Position numbers and translations under genes: made by a program. 64,000 bases of DNA. Source: Bdellovibrionales bacterium (GTDB lineage Bacteria > Bdellovibrionota > Bdellovibrionia > Bdellovibrionales > UBA1609). Below the pieces are notes generated by a model, which made no database searches, was not told where the DNA came from, and worked only from the letters and a program-made list of their open reading frames with translations. Below, one piece after another: positions 35,900-44,248 of the stretch. Each line of letters opens with the position of its first letter. The stretch's first letter is position 1. The stretch is taken from the NCBI GenBank assembly GCA_016716765.1, contig JADJVA010000011.1, positions 1-64,000 on the forward strand, read 5' to 3'.

Positions 35900-37237
35900 T
35901 CACTCCCCCCTTTGCGAGCGATCAATAAAAGTCGTATTTTGCCTCGCCTGTCTTTTCTGAGACGAAGAATAAGACCCCCTTCTCAAACCCTGTTGTTCTC
36001 TTGCACTCCCACTTGGATTGCTGGAATTTCCATTTCCATTTCCATTTCCATTTCCATTGGGTGAGGTATTTGGAGTTTTAAGTCTTTGAGAGGACAATCC
36101 AAGACGAGCTGTGTTCAGTTTCGAAGGGCTGAAATATTTTTGGCTAGACCCATCCGAATGGGAGAGATTTTGGCCAAGTGAAGTTCTAGCTGTAGATTTG
36201 TTTCGAAAAGGACCTGTCAAACTTCCTTGGTTTGACAGGTTAAAGGGGAGAGCTCCTGAGCCATTTTTTGAGTCTTGGGATTTATGAGCCATCAGGTCTG
36301 TGTTCTTAGAATTTCTCATTCCAGACTTTCCGCTTAGTCTATGCGTGATTTGAGCCTGATGATCCCTGGAGCTTTCTTGAAAGGAAGAGCCCCTTGAGGA
36401 GGCAAAGGGCTGAAGCAGGGGACTTCGATTTCTTAAACCAATGGAGCTGTTTAATTGGGCCTGTCCTTTTCTCTGCGACTGTTGAGGTAAATATCGAGGA
36501 GGAGTCAAGCCGTGGACAAATCCTCCGGCAATTCGTCTTCCCACCTCTTTTCCTCCGGAGAGAGCACTTAAGGCTGAGCCTCCAAACGTCGAATGAAGAA
36601 GGAGCTTACAAAATGAGAGAGGGCCTAAGAGTTTGAACAGCTCGATTAAGAGATCAATGGACCAGGAGAAAATCTGACTTTCAGATTTTAATCCATTTTG
36701 GAGTAGCGTTCCTCCCACTCGGTCAAAGACTGAAAATAAGAGGGGCCAAGAGGAACCGATAAGAATGAGAAAGAAAAAGATCTTGATGAGCGAGTGCATG
36801 GATAAAACTGTGCCGAAGAGAAAGACAATGGGAGCCAAAGCCGACATAAAGATGAGTGCAATAATAAAAAGGCACTGAGCTAGGTAATAAATAACAGAGG
36901 TGATAAGCCCTAGAGTTTTTCGAACGACAGAGAGGCCGGGAGTTGAAGTGGGGTCTTTTTGAGAGAGCAGAAGTCTTTGAGTTTTTTGTTGAGTAATGTC
37001 GCCTTCAATGGCTCTTGAAAAATCAAAAGTCAGAGAGAGGAGATATTCATAGGAGAGAAGAAGGGCCAGAAAGAGGGCGGCTCCCTTGAGAAGCTCTCCA
37101 TACTCTCTTGAGTTGGCGGCCGTCATATTGAGATAGAGGAGTCTTAAGGAGAAGAGTACTGGAAAGATCAGAATGATATAGCTCTTGGTTTCTCGAAAGA
37201 CCTCGCCACTCATTTTTTGGGTGAATTCAAAGCTCAT
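35900..37237 (-). CDS. VirB6/TrbL-like polytopic membrane protein
   Basis: 445 aa. Residues 1-225 contain five or six hydrophobic segments (for example YIILIFPVLFSLRLLYLNM, GAALFLALLLSYEYLLSL, CLFIIALIFMSALAPIVFLF, IKIFFFLILIGSSWPLLFSV). The rest is polar, Ser/Gln/Asn-rich and low in complexity, ending in NGNGNGNGN from a hexanucleotide repeat. The pattern fits VirB6-type inner-membrane channel components with extended cytoplasmic tails. ATGA overlap with the VirB5-like gene. Confidence 0.7.
   Translation of the reverse strand: MSFEFTQKMSGEVFRETKSYIILIFPVLFSLRLLYLNMTAANSREYGELLKGAALFLALLLSYEYLLSLTFDFSRAIEGDITQQKTQRLLLSQKDPTSTPGLSVVRKTLGLITSVIYYLAQCLFIIALIFMSALAPIVFLFGTVLSMHSLIKIFFFLILIGSSWPLLFSVFDRVGGTLLQNGLKSESQIFSWSIDLLIELFKLLGPLSFCKLLLHSTFGGSALSALSGGKEVGRRIAGGFVHGLTPPRYLPQQSQRKGQAQLNSSIGLRNRSPLLQPFASSRGSSFQESSRDHQAQITHRLSGKSGMRNSKNTDLMAHKSQDSKNGSGALPFNLSNQGSLTGPFRNKSTARTSLGQNLSHSDGSSQKYFSPSKLNTARLGLSSQRLKTPNTSPNGNGNGNGNGNSSNPSGSAREQQGLRRGSYSSSQKRQARQNTTFIDRSQRGE
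36027..36056. repeat. Five tandem TTTCCA hexanucleotides in the VirB6-like gene
   Basis: TTTCCA is repeated five times without change. On the coding strand it reads as alternating Asn-Gly. Copy-number changes would add or remove two residues without shifting frame, so this is a length-variable but not phase-variable site. Confidence 0.8.
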
Positions 37238-37851
37238 GGATGAACCCCCCGCCTTTTGATAAACTCCTGCGTCATCAGTTCATCAAAACTCCTCGATTCG
37301 ATCTCGGATCTTCTCATTTGAAGTTTTAACTCGGTCAAAATCTCAGTCTGAACAGCGAGCGAGGATCTTTGAAGTTTGAGCTGTTCTTGAAGAGTAAAAG
37401 CGCTCTCTGATTGGGCATAGGCCGAGGCAGCTTTTGGAAAATTGGCCAGTGTCAGGAACAGACGCTTTACTCTCTTCAAGTATTCACTCGAAGATCTGAT
37501 ACTGTCGGTTAAAGTCATTTTTGAGAGCCTTGGAGTTTTCATCAGGGCTTCGATTTCGTTTTTGGCCCAAACTGCTGTTTGAGTTTTTCCCTCGATTTTG
37601 TCCAGAGAAGCTGAGAGCTCACTGATGGATCGATCCAGTTCGGAGAGGTGCGAGGAATCCCTCTCCGAGGAGTTGTTGTCCACGGTCTTAAGTAGTTCAT
37701 GGGTGGCATCGACGAGAGCCGAGGCCTCGGCTACTTTTTCAGCAGAATCGACAATGGTGTCCAAAAAGGCTTGAGCCCTTGAGGGAGACAAAAGCCAGGA
37801 GATACACAGTAGTAGTAGTGAAATAAGAGTTCGAGAGGGATTGGGGCTCAT
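37234..37851 (-). CDS. VirB5-like secreted coiled-coil protein
   Basis: 205 aa. A signal peptide (LISLLLLCISWLLSPSRAQA) precedes an almost wholly helical mature protein with heptad-like patterns (ELDRSISELSASLDKIEG, LQRSSLAVQTEILTELKL). This fits VirB5-type minor pilus proteins. It overlaps virB4 and the VirB6-like gene by 4 nt each. Confidence 0.6.
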   Translation of the reverse strand: MSPNPSRTLISLLLLCISWLLSPSRAQAFLDTIVDSAEKVAEASALVDATHELLKTVDNNSSERDSSHLSELDRSISELSASLDKIEGKTQTAVWAKNEIEALMKTPRLSKMTLTDSIRSSSEYLKRVKRLFLTLANFPKAASAYAQSESAFTLQEQLKLQRSSLAVQTEILTELKLQMRRSEIESRSFDELMTQEFIKRRGVHP

Positions 37852-38267
37852 GAATCTTGAACCTTTCTATCGAAACTCAAGACTCTGATGGCTTCAAGAC
37901 GTGTCAGCCTTGGAACTGTCTTCATTAGACTCTCGATCTTCTGGTTGTCTTCTCTTGTACTCGAGAATCTCCAATACTCCTCGGGGCTTAGGATAATGCG
38001 AAATATTCGGGAGCCAAATTTGTCCTGATACAAAACCTCTGAAAATCTCTTCTGCTCTCTCGTTAAATTCTCAAGACTCTCCATCTTATCCCTCGACAAT
38101 TGAAATCTCTCCTGAAACTCTTTTCTCTCTCCATCAACGCTAAAGAGAAGTCGGTTGGGACTGTTCTCGATGATACCCTGATCATTTTGAACGATCAGAT
38201 CCGTTGATTTTTGGCTGATGGCAATGAAGGATCCACCGAATTTTCTGACGTTAGCCGTTGAAAATTT
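37848..38267 (-). CDS. virB4: VirB4-like ATPase, C-terminal part in shifted frame
   Basis: After the three-T run 38268-38270 the VirB4 sequence continues in another frame: FSTANVRKFGGSFIAISQKS, then QNDQGIIENSPNRLLFSVDG, through to an in-frame ATG at 38099 and the end at 37848. The region from that ATG could be mistaken for a separate 83-aa protein. Adding one T joins it to the upstream part, giving about 831 aa. Confidence 0.75.
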   Translation of the reverse strand, partial: KFSTANVRKFGGSFIAISQKSTDLIVQNDQGIIENSPNRLLFSVDGERKEFQERFQLSRDKMESLENLTREQKRFSEVLYQDKFGSRIFRIILSPEEYWRFSSTREDNQKIESLMKTVPRLTRLEAIRVLSFDRKVQDS

Positions 38268-40342
38268 AAAGAAGGGAAAGCAGCGCTTGATAAAAAGGGA
38301 GTCTCATCTGCGATAAAGACGAGTTTTTTGTCCTTTGATCTGATCATTTCAAGGTTAAATTGAGCCATGACGAGTGAAAATCCGCCCTGGCCAAAATCAG
38401 CGTCACTGGCCTGATGAATATCTGAAAAATTATAGTAGCGAAGGCGACAGTCATCTTGAGACGGATCTTGCTCGGGTCCGCTGATCAGAGCATTTTGATA
38501 GATACCACCTTTAGCCCATCGGTAGAGGAGAGATTTTCTCGGAAGATCTTTTGATTCCTTTAAAAACCCATCAATGGATAGAGTTTCATTGTCTTTTCTT
38601 TTGATCCCTTCGGCATAGAGAAATAGAGCTCTTTCCACCTGGGCTCTTAATTCCTTAGAGAGTGTCAGCTCTCCCTCTTCGGTCATGAGCACGTTGAGGA
38701 AATTTGATAGAACAGAAATTGAGGACTCATGAATGCCCTCTTTAAGACACAAAAAGGGATTCATGCCGGAGGGCTTGTCAAGGCTCAGCCGATACTCTTT
38801 CCCTTTTAAATTCTCGGTTTCCTTCGAGTGGCTTCCACCCACATCGACTTTGATAATATGAATTCGCGTGTCATGAAGAAGGGCTCTCGTGAGAAGATTG
38901 GTGAGTACACTTTTTCCACTGCCTGTTTTGCCACAGATAATCGTTGAGAAGGCGTCGTAGCGCTTATCAAACAAATCGATCGAGTCCAGACTGTGGTCTC
39001 TGCGGTGAAGAAAAAGACTGTGGCAATCTTTAAGATTTCTATCTTCATCGCGGATATTTTGAGATTTTTGATCGACTCTCCTTTTTCGAGCCCCAAGAAG
39101 CGGGAAATAGAGGCTTAAGATGTCTCCTCTTTCCTTGAAACTTAAGTGATGAGAGCTGCCTGGAAGAAGAGATTTAAAGCAATTAAAGCTTCCGAATGTC
39201 TCAAGGGCAAAAGCTCCCATGGGTTTCATAGCATGAATGACAATTTTTGAGTCCTCCCGAATTAACTCCTCAGAGACTCTTGGCAAAATCACGTAGAGCT
39301 CGTAATTAAAAAGAGACTCCCTCTCAAGGGCTACTTTTTCTAAAAGATCTTCGGAATCATAATACTTCTGAGCCGATATCTTATCCCCTCCGCTCAATCC
39401 TTGAGAGGATTTGCGACGGAGCAAGAGCTCAGAGAGACTTGAGGGCATTTTTCTGACCTTCAAGGATATTTGATAGGGCTCGGGGATTTGTTGTCTGAGA
39501 CTGTGAAGGGAGTTTAAGTTTAGAGCCGTGGGTGTTGGCCCCTGAAACTTCACAATCCCAAAAATCTCGGGCGATATCTCAATGCCGGCTTTGAGTATTC
39601 TTAAAAGTTTCCCCTGAGTGCTAAGGACCGGAGGTTTTTTTAATGCTCGGCACTCAAGGCCTATCTCTTCTAAATGTTTGAGATTAAACCCATCCAAAAG
39701 GGAGAGGGCGTAGGATTCCTCAACTGAGGTGGATTTCTTTCTCAAGATGGTCTTGATCAATTGAGAGAATCCCCCGATTTGGGTCTCAAGACTTATTGTG
39801 ATCTTTTCCCGTGAGAATCCGATCTCTGAGAGCTCCTCTCTTCTTGATGAGAGAGCCGTACTTGAAGAAGAGAAGGCCCATTGAGAGCTGAGATTAATTT
39901 TAAGAGTGATCCTTGGATCGAGTGAAAGGGCAAATTGAGTGAGATGACGGCTCACATCCTCCAGATCGTCTCGCTCGGGATCGATTCCATCCACTTCAAA
40001 GGCTGTTAAGAGGCTTAAGTTTTCAAAGACCCAGAAGCGATGACCTCTTAGATCGAAATGATGAGTCAGTTTTGGATAAATCACTTGAACCCTCCTGTTG
40101 AAGGCCCGGGAGAGGAAGTCCCGGACTGTGTGTCTTCGAAAGTTGAGTCTTAAGAAAACAAGAGAAAGAGAGCAGATCAAAAGGTGAAGAAGAGGAAGAA
40201 ACTTTGCCGATTCAAATTGTTTAAAGACCAGAAGGCCAGATAGAAAGAGAAGGCCAAGGAAAATAAAGTCCACCTCACTCAGGCCAAAAAACAAAGACGA
40301 ATTATTGAGGGAATAAGAGGGTTTTTGGATGGGTTTAGGCAC
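38195..40342 (-). CDS. virB4: VirB3-VirB4-type transfer ATPase, N-terminal part
   Basis: Start GTG 40342 is preferred (AAGGAG 8 nt upstream) over GTG 40351, which abuts that site. Residues 15-75 hold two hydrophobic segments like VirB3 (VDFIFLGLLFLSGLLVF, LLHLLICSLSLVFLRL) fused to the ATPase. Walker A IICGKTGSGKSVLTNLL lies near residue 470 and Walker B LVFIADETP near 670. It powers pilus assembly and substrate transfer. The frame as given ends at 38195 after a shift at 38268-38270. Confidence 0.85.
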   Translation of the reverse strand: MPKPIQKPSYSLNNSSLFFGLSEVDFIFLGLLFLSGLLVFKQFESAKFLPLLHLLICSLSLVFLRLNFRRHTVRDFLSRAFNRRVQVIYPKLTHHFDLRGHRFWVFENLSLLTAFEVDGIDPERDDLEDVSRHLTQFALSLDPRITLKINLSSQWAFSSSSTALSSRREELSEIGFSREKITISLETQIGGFSQLIKTILRKKSTSVEESYALSLLDGFNLKHLEEIGLECRALKKPPVLSTQGKLLRILKAGIEISPEIFGIVKFQGPTPTALNLNSLHSLRQQIPEPYQISLKVRKMPSSLSELLLRRKSSQGLSGGDKISAQKYYDSEDLLEKVALERESLFNYELYVILPRVSEELIREDSKIVIHAMKPMGAFALETFGSFNCFKSLLPGSSHHLSFKERGDILSLYFPLLGARKRRVDQKSQNIRDEDRNLKDCHSLFLHRRDHSLDSIDLFDKRYDAFSTIICGKTGSGKSVLTNLLTRALLHDTRIHIIKVDVGGSHSKETENLKGKEYRLSLDKPSGMNPFLCLKEGIHESSISVLSNFLNVLMTEEGELTLSKELRAQVERALFLYAEGIKRKDNETLSIDGFLKESKDLPRKSLLYRWAKGGIYQNALISGPEQDPSQDDCRLRYYNFSDIHQASDADFGQGGFSLVMAQFNLEMIRSKDKKLVFIADETPFLSSAAFPSLNFQRLTSENSVDPSLPSAKNQRI

Positions 40343-40667
40343 CAAAAACACTCCTTAATAATTCAATAATGGCAGGTCCTCCAAAGGTGGCAGCAAGCCC
40401 TATGACTCCGCCAATGAGTATCTGCTTTCCCAAGAAAGGAGCCCCAAAGTGATAAAAAATAGCGCCGAGAGCAAAGGCAATCCCACTCGTTGCTTGTGCA
40501 AGACTTAAGAGACTTTGGTTGGCCATATTGGCCGCCTGACTGAGCCTACTTGCGTGGGCTGGATGAGAGAAAATTAAAATGAAAAGAGAAAGAGGAGAGA
40601 GCAGTTGAGTGAATAAAAATGCAGAGGTCTCATTTGTTTTGTCAATGTAGGTCTGATTATGTTTCAT
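40335..40667 (-). CDS. VirB2/TraA-like pilin
   Basis: 110 aa. A long leader of about 40 residues ends in SHPAHA, followed by a short mature part with two hydrophobic segments (LAQATSGIAFALGAIFYHFG, ILIGGVIGLAATFGGPAIIE), the standard layout of conjugative pilins. It overlaps the virB4 start by 8 nt. Pilin in first or second place in the operon is usual. Confidence 0.72.
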   Translation of the reverse strand: MKHNQTYIDKTNETSAFLFTQLLSPLSLFILIFSHPAHASRLSQAANMANQSLLSLAQATSGIAFALGAIFYHFGAPFLGKQILIGGVIGLAATFGGPAIIELLRSVFGA

Positions 40668-40728
40668 TTTTTTATTCCTTTCTAGAAATCTGTTTTGCTT
40701 GGAATGAATTCCCGCTTTTTTCCAGTCT

Positions 40729-41214
40729 TTATGGAGTTAAAGACGGTGGAATAAACTCGTACATCAGGTTGTAGTGGAGCCAAGTGTTAGGGTTGCCGGA
40801 GTCTTGAACCCATTGATCAACGGAGTATTTTCTCCACTCTCCAGGACTGATGAGTTTTCTCGCCTCATCCGGCAGCGATTTACTAAAAAGGCCTGAGCCT
40901 TGAGAGAGAAGTCTCGGGGCTTCTGATTTTTTGAACTTTATTAATTCAGCTTTAAGCGCTTCAGTCTCTATTTTTAAGTCTTGCGATGCCTTTTCATTGT
41001 CAAACAGGTAAAGACTTGCAATTGCGAAACCTGATGAGAGAAGAGCTGCCCAAAGGGCTCCATGGCTAAATTTGCTTTCATCCTTTGGTGCCGACATAGA
41101 CCCAAAAGACCCTCCAACAATGGCTCCCACACCCATTGAAGACAACTGCGATTGTCTGTGAGTGGCACAGGAGTTCAAAAAAAGTCCCATCAAACAAATT
41201 CTCAGTGCTTTCAT
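40729..41214 (-). CDS. Small lipoprotein of the transfer operon
   Basis: Start ATG 41214 has GGAGAA upstream; an in-frame TTG at 41226 lies in that site. A lipobox (GLFLNSC) makes Cys about 15 the lipidated residue. Gly-rich hydrophobic segments follow (MGVGAIVGGSFGSM, LWAALLSSGFAIASLYLF), then a charged coiled-coil. A VirB7-like role is possible from position, but the size (161 aa) is larger than classical VirB7. Confidence 0.55.
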   Translation of the reverse strand: MKALRICLMGLFLNSCATHRQSQLSSMGVGAIVGGSFGSMSAPKDESKFSHGALWAALLSSGFAIASLYLFDNEKASQDLKIETEALKAELIKFKKSEAPRLLSQGSGLFSKSLPDEARKLISPGEWRKYSVDQWVQDSGNPNTWLHYNLMYEFIPPSLTP

Positions 41215-41332
41215 CTGGTTCTCCAAAAAGAAGGTCTAATGATTCGTCAGAAACACAATGAAATCTCGTCTCCTCAAGCACCTCTCTCTCGTTGAGAAAG
41301 AGAGAAGAGATTGAGGAGCATTTGAGATGGGC

Positions 41333-42643
41333 TTATTTTGAGGTCTTCGGAGTCCAAATCCCCATCAAATCAAAGTGAGAGAAAAGAGGCAGAGCTCTTT
41401 GATCAACAATTGTCATCGATGGGGCTTTGATATTCTGAGCTTTCAGATTGAGTCCAGATTCGCTCACAATGAACTTCAAGCTTTCAAGTTGTCTCCCTGT
41501 GAGGATGTCACCCTGATCGCGAACAAGCTTCTTCTCAGCACAAACTGTGTGACATATTATATCAGGCATTCCATCAATCCCCCTTCCGGTCCTATTCCTG
41601 CACTTCTCTTCTTCCCTGGCACATTCCTCGTGGCAAGTCGTAGCTCCCCTGAATGTTCTCATCGTGTCTTGAGGTCTTCCCTGATCAAAAAGAGAGAGAG
41701 TATTTGGATCTGATCCATAAAGCCCCACATACAGTGGTGTCTGGGGTCTTAAGTGAAAAGTGAGCTCCTTAGGGAATCCTTCACCCAAATGAACTCGGTC
41801 CATCGCAAACTGCAAGGACTCCTCATTGAGCGGAATCAACTCAAAAGGTCCTGGATTTTCGAAATTCAAATGTTGCTCGTCGACTGCGAAATTACATCCT
41901 AAATCTCGGTAAACCCTTTCATATATTTTAGTTTGTATCAGCCCCAAGCCTCTTTGTCCGAGGACAATCTCAACGGGATTTTCCTCAAATGAGGTGATCT
42001 GAAGGACTCTCAACAATGCAAATCTTTTATCTACGAGCTTAATTTCAGAAAACGAAAGACTTTCACTTTCCTTCGACAGACTTGAAAACTCCTCAGGCGT
42101 CAGGCTCTTTGATTCAATTCGACTTGGAGGTGTTGAGAGCGAGAATTTTAGGACTCTTGCCTCCTTCTCTTTTTGTCCATTGATCTGGATCCGCACCGAA
42201 GCCGTCCTTGATTCAGAGGGAGTAAAAATATTCTTTAGTCCATGAACATGAAATTCCAGATTGAGATTGGACTTCAAATCTGGTGTCAAACCCGCCACCA
42301 CTTTGACGGCCGATAGAGGAAGCTCCGCCTCCGATTCCATGTATTTGATAAAGGCCCTAATCCCCCCCTCATGAATGGAGGAGTCGGGGATATTGGAAAG
42401 AGTTAGCACCATTTCGTCAGGCACAAGATATGGAAGTGAGAAGTTCTCACCAGAAAGCTCCATTTGAGATAGGGCTTTGACTTCATTGAGTCTCATCTCT
42501 CCATGAAGTGTTTCATCAATTTTTAAGGAGAGGCTCAAAGCCTCGCTTTTAGCCGGAGATGGAGCCTTTGAATGGTCATTATTTTTAAACGAACAAGCAA
42601 AGCACAGAAACGAGACAAGGAAAATATTCCAAAAAGAACGCAT
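41333..42643 (-). CDS. Lipoprotein associated with the transfer operon
   Basis: Start ATG 42643 after GGGGGAG; upstream codons lack support. Lipobox SFLCFAC. 436 aa, beta-rich in the first 200 residues, with a Cys cluster TTCHEECAREEEKCRNRTGR and IICHTVCAEKK near residue 350 that probably forms disulfides. No family recognised. First gene upstream of the pilus genes on the same strand, so likely a surface or mating-pair component. Confidence 0.6.
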   Translation of the reverse strand: MRSFWNIFLVSFLCFACSFKNNDHSKAPSPAKSEALSLSLKIDETLHGEMRLNEVKALSQMELSGENFSLPYLVPDEMVLTLSNIPDSSIHEGGIRAFIKYMESEAELPLSAVKVVAGLTPDLKSNLNLEFHVHGLKNIFTPSESRTASVRIQINGQKEKEARVLKFSLSTPPSRIESKSLTPEEFSSLSKESESLSFSEIKLVDKRFALLRVLQITSFEENPVEIVLGQRGLGLIQTKIYERVYRDLGCNFAVDEQHLNFENPGPFELIPLNEESLQFAMDRVHLGEGFPKELTFHLRPQTPLYVGLYGSDPNTLSLFDQGRPQDTMRTFRGATTCHEECAREEEKCRNRTGRGIDGMPDIICHTVCAEKKLVRDQGDILTGRQLESLKFIVSESGLNLKAQNIKAPSMTIVDQRALPLFSHFDLMGIWTPKTSK

Positions 42644-42940
42644 AACTCCCCCTTTTGCCCGAAAATCGAACAAGAAAACGAGCTCACCCTTGCGTTGAGA
42701 ACCAAGACGGAATAACTTCCGATTGCTTTGTGTTGGAAGATATTTTCCGCACCGGCTCTCCCTGGCACTTTAGTTTCAGCTAAAGTTGTTAGGGCGAGCT
42801 TTTTTTTATTTAGTACCCACCATGAAAAAAACTCGAGCTTTTCACATTTACTCAAGCTTTACCCATGAAAACTTTGTTGAGACATCCAAATCAAAATATT
42901 CCTTTTGAATAAAGAAAAATCTTTGGCTAAACGAATTATG

Positions 42941-43015
42941 ATCACCACGGTGATTTGATTCATTGAGCAATCAATAGGTTACACGTAGAAATGATCACCA
43001 TGGTGATCATTTCTA
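42941..43015. promoter_or_regulatory. Operator pair: 14-bp and 30-bp palindromes
   Basis: A perfect 30-bp palindrome spans 42986-43015, with half-site TAGAAATGATCACCA. A shorter copy, ATCACCACGGTGAT, is at 42941-42954. The centres are 53 bp apart, five helical turns. They lie between the divergent lipoprotein and HTH-regulator genes and are very probably binding sites for the regulator starting at 43070, controlling the transfer operon, itself, or both. Confidence 0.75.
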
Positions 43016-43069
43016 GACTAAACGCATTAAAAAACGTGGATCGTTTGGATCTAGAAATCGGGGGGACTA

Positions 43070-43849
43070 ATGAATTTATTGCCGGAAATTAGATTTAAAA
43101 TTAACTCTTGGCTTGAAAGTGGGACCGGCCGATCATCAGCCATGCTTGCACGACTAGCGGGTCTGCCCTATTCAACCACTAGGCGTGTTGTTCAGGGAGA
43201 GTCCATTTCTACCTGCGTAAATCTCGCAAATATTTTAAGTGTCGTGCTTGAAAACAACGATGCTCATCTTCTTGGGTCTCTCCTAAAGGAGCAATTTCCA
43301 AATGAAACTTCTGTAATTGAGACCTTTATATCTAAAGGTCTCATTTCTGATGATTCCCGCCAAAAGCTCAACAGGTTCATTAATGACGATCCAATCTCAT
43401 CAGTTATTTACGCTATATGTAATTCAGATATAGGAGTATCTGCTGATGAAATTGAAAATGAGTATGGACGAGCAGGAATGAGAGCCTTAGATAATTTGAT
43501 TAATGCAGAGCTCGTCGAGCAAGCAGGTGGCAAATTTAAGACATCTACGGATAAAAAAGTAAACTTTACCGTTCAGTCGTTTAAAAACGCTTTGAAGGGA
43601 CATGTTGACAACATGTTATTTGAAAACCTCGAGGAGAACTTAGCTTTTGGCTATATTCAGTGGGGAACCATTTCAAAGGAGGCATATTGTCAAGCGCTAG
43701 TGGCCTTAAAGAAAAATATGCAGGAGATTGAATCACTAATAACAAATAACCCTGGAAATATTCCTATTTATTTTCTATCGTTGGGCAACTCATACGTTGA
43801 CCTAAAATCATTCACTGAACGGGAGAAGAGAAAAAATGAAAAAAATTAG
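43070..43849 (+). CDS. HTH transcriptional regulator
   Basis: 259 aa, start preceded by GGGGGGAC. The N terminus is a lambda/XRE-like helix-turn-helix (SSAMLARLAGLPYSTTRRVV followed by QGE). The remaining 190 residues are helical and unassigned. The strong palindromes 55-130 bp upstream suggest autoregulation and control of the divergent lipoprotein-pilus operon. It overlaps the next small gene by 14 nt. Confidence 0.65.
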   Translation: MNLLPEIRFKINSWLESGTGRSSAMLARLAGLPYSTTRRVVQGESISTCVNLANILSVVLENNDAHLLGSLLKEQFPNETSVIETFISKGLISDDSRQKLNRFINDDPISSVIYAICNSDIGVSADEIENEYGRAGMRALDNLINAELVEQAGGKFKTSTDKKVNFTVQSFKNALKGHVDNMLFENLEENLAFGYIQWGTISKEAYCQALVALKKNMQEIESLITNNPGNIPIYFLSLGNSYVDLKSFTEREKRKNEKN

Positions 43850-44135
43850 TATATTGGTATTCCTATTTCTAACGACTCCCTCCTTGGCCGGTAATGGTTC
43901 GGGGGTAGGTGGAACCGGAGGGTTTCACACTCAACCCATTGAGAAAGATCAAGAGGACGGTTATTCTCGTGTGCAGTTTGTTGAACGTCACCAGGGAGAG
44001 ACGACCTTCATTCTCAAAAGAGATGGTATTGAACATGTTTTTTCTCTACGGCCAGAGGAAATCGATCCTCAGATGATGAATCTCATTTTTAAATCAGAGC
44101 AAAACAGGGGAGAGCCCGTTTTTGTAGAAATTTAG
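43836..44135 (+). CDS. Small exported protein
   Basis: 99 aa. Signal peptide ISILVFLFLTTPSLAG, then GNGSGVGGTGGFHTQ, a Gly-rich start of the mature protein, and about 70 polar residues. Start supported by GGGAGAAGAG upstream. Coupled to the HTH gene by overlap; function unknown. Confidence 0.6.
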   Translation: MKKISILVFLFLTTPSLAGNGSGVGGTGGFHTQPIEKDQEDGYSRVQFVERHQGETTFILKRDGIEHVFSLRPEEIDPQMMNLIFKSEQNRGEPVFVEI

Positions 44136-44201
44136 ATTTTTATCAAGAGCGAAAATGAATGGAGAGTGAATCTCTTCATTAGGATGATAATATCTCAGAA
44201 C

Positions 44202-44237
44202 AGGGGTTCTCAGGAAATGAAAGCCCCTTTGTTTTTT
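44202..44237 (+). terminator. Intrinsic terminator after the small exported protein
   Basis: AGGGGTTCTC (44202-44211) pairs with GAAAGCCCCT (44219-44228) at nine of ten positions including one G-T, with a 7-nt loop, followed by TTGTTTTTT. It stands about 65 bp after the stop at 44135 and ends the HTH operon on the plus strand. Confidence 0.75.
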
Positions 44238-44248
44238 AGGTGCTGACC

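Noticed and set aside
37848..38099. Separate 83-aa gene after virB4
   Set aside because: The same frame continues upstream with typical VirB4 sequence to the shift at 38268-38270, so it is the VirB4 C terminus, not a gene of its own.
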